From positions 1-11,430 of the forward strand of contig JASIJN010000290.1 of assembly GCA_030050125.1 (NCBI GenBank): DNA of 11,430 bases, read 5' to 3'. Numbering within the stretch: position 1 is the first letter of the stretch; each line of letters begins with the position of its first letter. The translations under genes were made by a program, and so were the position numbers. This stretch comes from Streptosporangiaceae bacterium. Lineage in GTDB: Bacteria; Actinomycetota; Actinomycetes; Streptosporangiales; Streptosporangiaceae. The notes under the pieces are model-generated. The model was not told the DNA's origin and searched no databases. It saw only the letters and a list, made by a program, of their open reading frames with translations. This document shows, in pieces, positions 1-6,300 of this stretch.

Positions 1-1
1 C

Positions 2-442
2 GTGGCCAGGCTGGCGCCCGTGGCCGGGCTCACCCCGGTGGTGTGCGTTCCTTCTGTTCCTCTGGCCACCGCCGAGGCGCGGCTGGTGCTGCCGCTCGCG
101 GTGCCGCACGCCGACGCGGCGGCCAACGCGGCGCGCTCGGCGCTGCTGGTCGCCGCGCTGACCTGTGACCCCGGCCTGCTGATGACCGGCACCGAGGATT
201 TCCTGCACCAGCCGTACCGGACCGCGGTGATGCCGGCCACGGCCGACATGGTCGGCAGGCTGCGCGCGGCCGGGATCCCGGCCGTCGTGTCCGGCGCCGG
301 GCCCACGGTGCTCGCGCTCACCGTGGCCGGGGCACATCCGGGCCCGGAGGCGGTACGCGCGATCGCGGGCCAGGCGGGCCCCGGGTGGCAGGTCCAGGTG
401 CTGGACGTGGACCGCACCGGGGCCACGGTCGCGGCCGCCTAG
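2..442 (+). CDS. thrB: Homoserine kinase, C-terminal part (5' end outside window)
   Basis: This is the C-terminal 146 residues of a GHMP-family homoserine kinase, which phosphorylates L-homoserine to O-phosphohomoserine in threonine synthesis. Visible signatures are the STA.AR.VLP-like segment near the start of the fragment (here ATAEARLVLP), the conserved FLHQPYR block (about residues 68-74) and the SGAGPTVLAL motif (about 97-106) typical of the C-terminal GHMP domain. The N-terminal ATP-binding half lies upstream of the window, so the GTG at position 2 is an internal valine, not a start. The gene ends with TAG at 440-442, 7 nt from the end of the convergent PLP-enzyme gene. No stem with a T-run lies in that gap. 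It is most likely the housekeeping threonine-pathway gene and would then mark one edge of the biosynthetic locus. A cluster-borne paralogue supplying O-phosphohomoserine cannot be excluded from a fragment. Confidence 0.9.
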   Translation: MARLAPVAGLTPVVCVPSVPLATAEARLVLPLAVPHADAAANAARSALLVAALTCDPGLLMTGTEDFLHQPYRTAVMPATADMVGRLRAAGIPAVVSGAGPTVLALTVAGAHPGPEAVRAIAGQAGPGWQVQVLDVDRTGATVAAA

Positions 443-449
443 TCGTCGC

Positions 450-1607
450 TTACCCCCCGGGGAGCGCGTTGGCCAGGTCCTCGATCACCTCGTCCGCCTC
501 GTTGATGTAGCCGAGGGCGAGCCTGATCGTGCTGCGGTCGACCCCGATGCTCTCCAGCCCGGCGTCGTCGTACTCGAAGTAGGTGAAGAACGTGCTCTGC
601 TCGACCAGGGTGTACGGGGCGCCGAAGTTCGACGCCATGTAGGGCACCTTGAGCCGGTCCACCACGTCGGCCGTGGCGCCCTCGCTCAGGCCGAGCTCGA
701 AGGTGATCACGCCGCCGTGCCCGGCGAGGTAGGTCTGGCCCAGCTTGAAGTGCGGGTGGCTCTCCAGGCCGGTGTAGTAGATCCGGCGCACGGCCGGATG
801 GGCCTCCAGGTACCTGGCCACGGTCATGCCCAGGGCGTTGACGCGCTCCATTCTCAGCGGCAGCGTGTACAGGCTGCGCCGGAGCAGGAAGGCGGCGTTC
901 CCGTCGGCGACCGGCCCGGTGGTGTCGCGGTACCAGCGGATCTGCTCGATCAGGTCCCGGCGGCCGGAGAGGACCCCGGACACGATGTCCCCGTGGCCGC
1001 CCATGTACTTGGTCGCGCTGAACAGGGCCAGGTCCACCCCCCATTGCAGGGCGTAGAAGTTCGGCGGCGGCGAGAACGAGCTGTCCAGCGTGATGATCAC
1101 GTCCGGGCCGACGATCTCGCGGACCTCGGCCACGTCGATCAGGTACATGTGCGGGGAGGACGGCATCTCGAGGTGCACCAGCCGCAGCCGGCCCGCGAGG
1201 GCCCGGATGCCGTCGAGGAACGCCGTGGGATCGCGGATCGAGATCTCGTGCACGGTCACCCCGAACTTCGGCAGGATCACGTGGAACACGTTCCTGACCT
1301 GGCGGTACGACTCGGCGGGCAGGACCACCTCGTCACCCGCCTTCAGCAGGGTCACGAAGGTCGTGAAGTGGGCCGCCATGCCCGACGCGAACAGCAGCGA
1401 GCTTTCGGCGCCGGTGAGCTCGCTGACCCGGCGCTCGACCTCTAACCAGGTCGGGTTGCTGTAACGCCCGTACCGGCCGGCCGGGGTGGTCAGGTCGTGC
1501 AGCCCGGCCTTCACGTGGTCCGCGTCGTCGAAGTAGTACGAGGCGCTCTGGTAGGTAGGGGCCTCGATGCTGTTGATGTAGACGTCGTGGCTGCGCTTCT
1601 TGGTCAT
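450..1607 (-). CDS. PLP-dependent Cys/Met metabolism (trans-sulfuration family) enzyme, divergent member
   Basis: A 385-aa fold-type I PLP enzyme of the cystathionine gamma-synthase / gamma-lyase / methionine gamma-lyase family, which performs gamma- or beta-elimination or replacement on amino acids. Family landmarks in order are the YGRYSNPT segment (46-53), FASGMAA (73-79), the PLP-stacking Tyr101, Asp175 for the pyridine nitrogen, and the Schiff-base Lys200 in FSATKYMGGH (197-206). Arg362 is the likely carboxylate-binding Arg. Some signatures are unusual: DSSF replaces the common DNTF, YRQV replaces YGGT, and RLALGYI replaces RLSVGxE, so a specialised substrate is likely and I do not assign one. 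ATG at 1607 is preferred because GGAG (1616-1613) lies 5 nt upstream; the GTG at 1613 would overlap that RBS. Codon 55 is TTA. The gene is transcribed away from the rest of the cluster and shares the 1608-2013 region with the oxidase gene. Confidence 0.88.
   Translation of the reverse strand: MTKKRSHDVYINSIEAPTYQSASYYFDDADHVKAGLHDLTTPAGRYGRYSNPTWLEVERRVSELTGAESSLLFASGMAAHFTTFVTLLKAGDEVVLPAESYRQVRNVFHVILPKFGVTVHEISIRDPTAFLDGIRALAGRLRLVHLEMPSSPHMYLIDVAEVREIVGPDVIITLDSSFSPPPNFYALQWGVDLALFSATKYMGGHGDIVSGVLSGRRDLIEQIRWYRDTTGPVADGNAAFLLRRSLYTLPLRMERVNALGMTVARYLEAHPAVRRIYYTGLESHPHFKLGQTYLAGHGGVITFELGLSEGATADVVDRLKVPYMASNFGAPYTLVEQSTFFTYFEYDDAGLESIGVDRSTIRLALGYINEADEVIEDLANALPGG
1443..1445 (-). promoter_or_regulatory. 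Rare TTA leucine codon in PLP-enzyme gene (candidate bldA control)
   Basis: Codon 55 of the minus-strand PLP-enzyme gene reads TTA (forward strand TAA at 1443-1445, in the context NPT-W-L-E). In Streptomyces and relatives TTA is decoded only by the bldA tRNA and occurs mostly in developmental and secondary-metabolism genes. The codon is seen directly. Developmental control is inference and depends on the host using bldA in this way. Confidence 0.55.
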
Positions 1608-1625
1608 CTGCACTCCGGTCGGTCA

Positions 1626-1676
1626 GCATTGAATGCCGGGGCCCCGGTGCCGCCTTCTGCGGCGATTACAGGCACC
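1626..1676 (-). repeat. Cluster of inverted repeats in presumed 5' leader of PLP-enzyme gene
   Basis: Three dyads are packed just upstream of the PLP-gene RBS. GCATT-G-AATGC occupies 1626-1636, the perfect 12-bp palindrome CCGGGGCCCCGG occupies 1636-1647, and GGTGCC (1646-1651) pairs with GGCACC (1671-1676). A shorter stem, GCCGC (1649-1653) with GCGGC (1659-1663), shares bases with the last one, so the two hairpins cannot both form. They could be operator sites or a leader structure. There is no T-run and no recognisable leader peptide. Function is unknown. Confidence 0.35.
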
Positions 1677-1920
1677 AGGGACGCCGGCTTTCCCGGCTAT
1701 TGTTGGGTTACTCATAATGTCGGCCGGCCGGGCGCCAGAGTATGCGCCAGCCATTGCTGAGTGCCATCCGGTACTCCCCGCATTTTTATCAGTACGCTGA
1801 GTCCTTGTCGCGGGAACGGCCGGGAGCATCTTAACCCGACGTGGCCCGGCGGAACTAGTCGTCTTCCGGTCCTCTTGACCTCATTTCGCGGTGTCACTGC
1901 TGAGAAAATACCGATCTTCA

Positions 1921-1946
1921 GTTAATTACCGGGGCTCCTGTTAATT
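1921..1946 (+). repeat. Direct repeat GTTAATT x2, 19-bp period
   Basis: GTTAATT occurs at 1921-1927 and again at 1940-1946 in the AT-rich part of the divergent region, about 70-90 bp upstream of the oxidase start. Two identical 7-mers nearly two helical turns apart could be half-sites for a regulator. The sequence matches no operator I recognise, so this is only an observed repeat. Confidence 0.3.
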
Positions 1947-1999
1947 CATGTGACGGAGGGCGGACGCCGCTGACCCTGGCGGGCCGGCCTTTGATCGGC

Positions 2000-2014
2000 T
2001 AGGTTCCCAGTCTG
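2000..2014 (+). promoter_or_regulatory. Candidate -10 element for leaderless transcription of the FAD oxidase
   Basis: TAGGTT (2000-2005) fits the actinobacterial -10 pattern TANNNT and ends 8 nt before the GTG at 2014. Transcription would begin at about 2012-2014, at or next to the start codon. This matches the absence of a Shine-Dalgarno sequence: the bases before the GTG are GGTTCCCAGTCT. No good -35 lies 17-18 bp upstream (1977-1982 is TGGCGG). Leaderless genes are common in actinobacteria. The assignment is inference. Confidence 0.4.
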
Positions 2015-3129
2015 TGCGGTCCGATTTCCTGGTGGTCGGTGGCGGCATCGCCGGGGCCAGCGCGGGCTACTTCCTCTCCGCGTCGGGTACCGTCACCCTC
2101 CTTGAACGCGAGAAGGTCCCCGGCTACCACTCGACCAGCCGGTCGGCGGCCCTTTTCTCGGAGTACTACGGCAACGGCGTGGTACGCGCGCTCACCGCGG
2201 CCAGCCGGCCCTTCTACCTGTCGCCGCCGCCGGGTTTCACCACGCCCCTGGTCACCGGGCGCGGCGTGCTGGCCCTGTGCCCGCGAGGCGCGGACGAGAA
2301 GTTCGACGAGGTACTGGCCGCGGGGCTGACCGCCCCGACTCCGGTCCGCGAACTGGACGCCTGCGAGGCGCGGCGGCACTGCCCGGTGCTGCGGCCCGGG
2401 TGGTTCAGCCGGGCCATGCTCAAGCCCGCCGCGATGGACATCGACGTTGACGCGGTGCACCAGGGGTTCCTGCGGGGGATCCGGGCCGGCGGCGGTCGCG
2501 TGGTGTATCCGGCCAGGCTGCTGGCCCTCGGCCGGCGCGGCGCCCGCTGGCACGCGGTCACCGACGTCGGGGAATTCACGGCCGCTGCCGTGGTCAACGC
2601 GGGCGGGGCGTGGGCCGACGAGGTGGCGGAGCTGGCCGGAGTGCGCCCGGTCGGGCTGACCCCGCTGCGCCGCACGGCGTTCACGGTCGCCCCGCCGGCC
2701 GGCGCCGAGGTGACCGCCTGGCCCATGGTCGCCGACGTGACGGAGACGTTCTACTTCAAGCCGGAGTCGGGCCGCCTGCTCATCTCGCCGTCCGACGCGA
2801 CACCGGTGCCGCCGGGCGACGCCCGGCCGGACGATATCGATGTCGCGGCGGCCATCGACCGGGTGCACGCCGCCACGACGCTGGTGATCCGGCACGTCCA
2901 GCGGACCTGGGCGGGCCTGCGCACCGCGGCGGCGGACGACACGCCGGTCATCGGCGAGGCGGCCGGCGCCCCCGGCTTCTGCTGGCTGGCCGGCCTGAGC
3001 GGCTACGGCATCCAGTCCGCGCCCGCGGCCGGCCAGCTCGTCGCCGCGCTGCTGACCGGGCGGGCGCCGGAGCCCGCCGCCGCGCCGGGTTTTGATCTCT
3101 CCGCGCTAAGCCCGGAACGCCTGCTTTAA
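2014..3129 (+). CDS. FAD-dependent amino-acid oxidase/dehydrogenase (DAO family, D-arginine dehydrogenase-like)
   Basis: A 371-aa flavoenzyme of the D-amino acid oxidase / glycine oxidase superfamily. The N-terminus has the FAD Rossmann motif VVGGGIAG (7-14), with Glu31 at the adenosine-ribose position and the GYHSTSRSAAL block (37-47). The C-terminal GYGIQSAPAAG (330-340) is the second FAD contact. From memory it aligns along its length with Pseudomonas DauA: Tyr52, Arg219/220, Tyr247 and Arg303 match the residues that hold the substrate alpha-amino and carboxylate groups. The DauA Glu87 that contacts guanidinium is replaced by Val (about 85), and His48 by Leu47. It therefore probably oxidises an amino acid to the imino/keto acid, but not arginine. 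GTG 2014 is the only in-frame start after a stop at 1951-1953, and it begins directly before the Rossmann strand. It ends with TAA at 3127-3129, 186 bp before the main operon's first start codon. Confidence 0.85.
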   Translation: MRSDFLVVGGGIAGASAGYFLSASGTVTLLEREKVPGYHSTSRSAALFSEYYGNGVVRALTAASRPFYLSPPPGFTTPLVTGRGVLALCPRGADEKFDEVLAAGLTAPTPVRELDACEARRHCPVLRPGWFSRAMLKPAAMDIDVDAVHQGFLRGIRAGGGRVVYPARLLALGRRGARWHAVTDVGEFTAAAVVNAGGAWADEVAELAGVRPVGLTPLRRTAFTVAPPAGAEVTAWPMVADVTETFYFKPESGRLLISPSDATPVPPGDARPDDIDVAAAIDRVHAATTLVIRHVQRTWAGLRTAAADDTPVIGEAAGAPGFCWLAGLSGYGIQSAPAAGQLVAALLTGRAPEPAAAPGFDLSALSPERLL

Positions 3130-3135
3130 CGCTGC

Positions 3136-3153
3136 GGTCACAGAACGGTTACC
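3136..3153. repeat. Imperfect inverted repeat GGTCAC / GTTACC after the oxidase gene
   Basis: GGTCAC (3136-3141) and GTTACC (3148-3153) form a dyad with one mismatch and a 6-nt centre, immediately after the oxidase stop codon. It lacks a T-run and is short for a terminator, so it may equally be a regulator half-site pair or chance. Confidence 0.2.
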
Positions 3154-3191
3154 AGGGCATGATAAGAGACAGGGCGGGTGAAAAGGCCTTG

Positions 3192-3224
3192 TTCGAGGGA
3201 TTTTCGAGGGATGCCGGTTATGGG
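3192..3224 (+). promoter_or_regulatory. SARP-like tandem heptamer site and -10 upstream of the biosynthetic operon
   Basis: The 10-mer TTCGAGGGAT occurs twice, at 3192-3201 and 3203-3212, an exact 11-bp period. Each contains the heptamer TCGAGGG (3193-3199 and 3204-3210). Streptomyces antibiotic regulatory proteins (ActII-ORF4, DnrI type) bind direct heptamers resembling TCGAGCG with 11-bp spacing, the last one ending about 8 bp before the -10. Here exactly 8 bp separate the second heptamer from TATGGG (3219-3224), a weak -10. The repeats and spacing are seen directly; binding by a SARP is inference, and no SARP gene is in the window. Confidence 0.5.
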
Positions 3225-3231
3225 TCCGCGA

Positions 3232-3243
3232 AAGACAAGTCTT
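3232..3243. repeat. Short palindrome AAGAC-AA-GTCTT overlapping the -35
   Basis: AAGAC (3232-3236) and GTCTT (3239-3243) are perfect inverted arms with a 2-nt centre. The right arm overlaps the first bases of the TTGCCC -35 element (3242-3247). The placement suits an operator that could occlude RNA polymerase, but the arms are short and the regulator is unknown. Confidence 0.3.
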
Positions 3244-3271
3244 GCCCGGCGTGCGCGGGCCGGCTTAGACT
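3242..3271 (+). promoter_or_regulatory. Sigma70/HrdB-like promoter of the biosynthetic operon
   Basis: TTGCCC (3242-3247) and TAGACT (3266-3271) are separated by 18 bp. TAGACT is a good actinobacterial -10, and TTGCCC keeps four of the six TTGACA-type -35 positions. The predicted transcription start is near 3278, giving a 5' leader of about 38 nt before the ATG at 3316. It lies downstream of the SARP-like site, so the operon may have two promoters. Confidence 0.55.
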
Positions 3272-3275
3272 CCGG

Positions 3276-3293
3276 GTCAGCAACGAAGCTGAC
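3276..3293 (+). repeat. Hairpin/operator GTCAGC-N6-GCTGAC at the predicted transcription start
   Basis: GTCAGC (3276-3281) and GCTGAC (3288-3293) are perfect 6-bp inverted arms around the AACGAA centre. The dyad starts 4 bp after the -10 element and spans the predicted transcription start, the classic place for a repressor operator. As RNA it could form a small 5' hairpin ahead of the ribosome site. The core GCTGA is also part of the GCTGAG motif repeated in the 1608-2013 region. Confidence 0.4.
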
Positions 3294-3305
3294 ATATGAA
3301 CATAT

Positions 3306-3312
3306 AGGACGG
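3306..3312 (+). promoter_or_regulatory. Ribosome binding site fixing the A-T-R start
   Basis: AGGACGG (3306-3312) precedes ATG 3316, with AGGA 6 nt from the start codon. It decides between ATG 3316 and in-frame starts further up (GTG 3178, ATG 3211, ATG 3220). The upstream stretch would overlap both promoter elements, and only about half of its codons end in G/C, unlike true coding sequence here. Confidence 0.7.
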
Positions 3313-3315
3313 TGC

Positions 3316-6300
3316 ATGAGCGGCCAGACGCCTCCATCAATTGACGCGGAGGGGGAAACCGCGATATTGCCGGTCCCCGGCGCGTTACCTTTACGTGATA
3401 GCACCGAGTCGTCACGTGACGGCGAGGCGCTGAGCTTCGCCGGGCGGGCGGTGGATTACGGCGCGTTCCGCCCGGTCCCCGCACTGTTCGAGGACATGGC
3501 GCGGCTGCACCCCGGGCGGGTGGCCGTCTGCCATGGCGGGCGCACCCTCAGCTACGCCGAGCTGGACCAGCTCGCCAACGGCATCGCGGCCGCGGCGGCC
3601 GGCCGGGGCGTGGCCAAGGGCGACCGGGTGGCGTCCCTGCTCGTCAACAGCCTGGAGATGCCGGCCGTCTACCTGGCCATGATGAAGCTCGGCGCGGTCT
3701 TCGTCCCGCTGGACCCGGCCTGGCCGGGCGAGCGGCTCGAGACCACGCTGCGCGTCCTGTCGCCGCGGCTGGTCATGTGCGCCGATCCCGGCGACGTGCC
3801 GGCCGGGTTCCGCGGGTCCGGCATGCCGGTCGCGGCCGGAGCCATCTCACCGTCGCCGGTCTCGCCCGGGGTCGCGCTGGCCCCGGACGATCTGTGCTAC
3901 GGGTTCTTCACCTCGGGTACGACCGGGGTACCCAAGTGCGCGCTGAACCGGCACCGCGGGCTGGCCAACCGGCTGCGGTTCATGACCCGCTGGTTCGGTG
4001 CCACCGGCGACGACGTGGTGCTGCAGAACAGCAAGCACACCTTTGATTCCTCGCTGTGGCAGCTGCTGTGGCCGCTCATCACCGGCGGCCGGACCGTGCT
4101 GCCCGCGGCCGGGGAGTTCCTGAACCTGCAGCTCACCATCGACACCATCGCCGAGCACCAGGTCACGACCACGGACTTCGTGTCCAGCATCTTCAACGCG
4201 CTCGTCGCCATGGTGGACGGGAACGAGTCGGCCCAGCGCAAGCTGGCCTCGCTGCGCTACCTGATCGTCGGCAGCGAGGAGATCAACGCCCGGGCGGTGC
4301 AGCAGATGCGGGAGATGCTGCCCGGGCTGGCGATCACTAACGGCTACGGCCCGACGGAAACCTCCATCGGCATGGTGTTCCATCTGGTCAGCGACGCCGA
4401 CGGCGACGCGATCCCGATCGGGCGGCCCATCGACAACTGCTACGTGGCGGTGCTCGGCGCGGACCGGGCCCCGCTGCCCCGGGGGGAGGTCGGCGAGATC
4501 GCCATCGGCGGTGCGTGCGTCGGGGCCGGGTATCACGCCAACCCGGCCGCGACCGCGAAGTCGTTCATCGCCAACCGGTTCCCCGGCCGGATACCGGGCG
4601 ACCACCTCTATCTCAGCGGCGATTTCGGCTACCTCGACGAGCAGGACCGGCTGTTCTTCTCCGGCCGCATGGACTTCCAGGTCAAGATCGGCGGTGTCCG
4701 GATCGAGCTGGGCGAGATCGAGTCGGCCGCGCAGCAGGGTCCCGGCGTCTACCAGGCCAAGGCCCTGGTCGCCGAGCGGGACGGGAACAAGTCGGTGGCG
4801 CTGTTCGCGGCCGGGAGCGACCGGCTGACCGCCGAGGGGCTCCGGGATCACCTGCACCGGACCCTGCCCCGCACCAGCGTGCCGCGGCAGGTCATCGTGC
4901 TGCCCACGATGCCGCTCACCGAGGGCGGCAAGGTGGACTGGCGCGAGCTCCAGGCCATGCTGGAGAGCAGGCTGGAGGACGACGCCGCGCGCCTGGCCGC
5001 GGAGGCGCAGCCGCAGTCCTGGGCCGGGCTGGCCCTGCGGGCGTTCCGGGTCGCGCTCGGCCAGCCCGAGCTGGCCGGCGACATGGACTTCATGGAGTCC
5101 GGGGGCGACTCGCTCCGGGCCCTCGTGGCCGTGCGCATGCTCAGCGACGAGGGCGGCGTCCCCGACCTGACGATGCTCGACCTGGTGGAGCACCCCACGG
5201 CCGACGCGCTGGCCGAGCTGATCGCCACCAGGCAGCCGAGCGCCGCGGCCGCCGAGGCCGAAGCCGAGCAGATGTCCCGCGATGCCGTCCTCGGCGAGCA
5301 CGTCGTGATCCGGACCGCGCAGCGGGGCGGCGAGCTGCGGACGGTGCTGGTCACCGGGGCCACCGGCTTCGTGGGCAGCCGCCTGGTGCACGACCTGCTG
5401 GCCGGCACGGACCTGCGGGTGCGGTGCCTGGCCCGGGCGCAGAGCGACAGCGAGGCGGCCGAGCGGGTGGCCGACGCCCTGCACGAGCGCGGCCTGTGGG
5501 AGCCGGGCTTCGCCGGCCGGCTGGAGGGCTACGCGGGTGACCTCGGCGAGCCCGGCCTCGGACTCGAGGACGTGGCCTGGGAGCACCTGGCCCGGACCTG
5601 CGACCTGGTGCTGCACAACGGTGCCCTGGTCAACCTGGTGTTCAGCTACGCCGCGCACCGTCCGGCCAACGTGCTGGGCACCGCCGAGCTGCTGCGGCTG
5701 GCCATGGCGGCCCGGCCGGTACCGGTGCACTACGTGTCCACGCTGTCCGCGGTGCAGGCCCAGGCGATGCGGCGGGCCACCCGGCTGCCGGAGGGCGAGC
5801 CGTCGGCCGCCGCGCCGCCCGCCCGCGGCTACAGCCGGTCCAAGTGGGTGGCCGAACGCTACCTGGCGCAGGCCCGCCGCCAGGGCGCCTGCGTCACCGT
5901 GCTGCGGCTCGGCGAGGTGATGCCCGGCGGGGACCGGGTGCACCCGAACACCCGGGCCCTGACCCACCTGCTGCTGTCAGGCATCCACCAGGTGGGCGTC
6001 GCTCCGGACGCGGCGATCCGGTCCGACTACACCCCGGTCGATTACGCCACGGCCCGGATCGTGGCCTCGGTGCTCGACGGGGACGCCTGGGGCCGGGTGC
6101 TGCACGTATTCCACCCGCAGAGCGTCGACTTCGCCGCGGCCCTGACCGACGCCGGGGCCCCGGTCAGCCGCGCCAGCTGCGCCGGCTTCCTCGGCCGGCT
6201 GCGGGAGGCGGCCGGGCAGACCGGCGACCGCGAGCTCGCGGCGCTCGCCGCGCTGCTCCCCGCACCCGACAGCCTGGACGAGGCCGCGCTGCGGCGGGAA

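Larger units (their letters stand above)
1608..2013. promoter_or_regulatory. Divergent intergenic control region (406 bp) between PLP enzyme and FAD oxidase
   Basis: No convincing gene lies here; short frames in it resemble no family. Composition is visibly more AT-rich than the flanking genes, especially 1690-1800 and 1880-1950, as expected for a promoter region. On the minus strand the best -10-like hexamer toward the PLP gene is TAAGAT (1833-1828), and a TACTCT (1742-1737) is another; neither has a good -35 at 16-18 bp. On the plus strand TTGACC (1875-1880) looks like a -35 but has no good -10 partner. The hexamer GCTGAG occurs at 1756, 1796 and 1899. No riboswitch or tRNA structure was recognised. 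Both flanking genes must be driven from here, but the exact promoters are uncertain apart from the site proposed at 2000. Confidence 0.6.

Noticed and set aside
1608..1700. SAM or other sulfur riboswitch ahead of the Cys/Met-type gene
   Set aside because: The dyads present do not form any riboswitch core I recognise, and the leader is short.
3162..3172. ATAAGAGACAG, identical to the last 11 bases of the Tn5/Nextera mosaic end
   Set aside because: The other 8 bases of the mosaic end do not match, the match lies inside the sequence rather than at an end, and there is no target duplication or transposase. Chance is the simplest reading, though read coverage across this point would settle it.
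3178..3315. Upstream starts (GTG 3178, ATG 3211, ATG 3220) for the A-T-R gene
   Set aside because: This stretch contains the promoter elements and repeats, its codons lack the G/C third-position bias, and ATG 3316 has a strong AGGACGG site at good distance.
3847..5967. Very long minus-strand open frame (about 706 codons) opposite the A-T-R gene
   Set aside because: It is a shadow: high-GC coding DNA leaves antisense frames open. Its translation is His/Gly/Arg/Pro/Gln-rich with no motif, while the plus strand has all A, T and R signatures.
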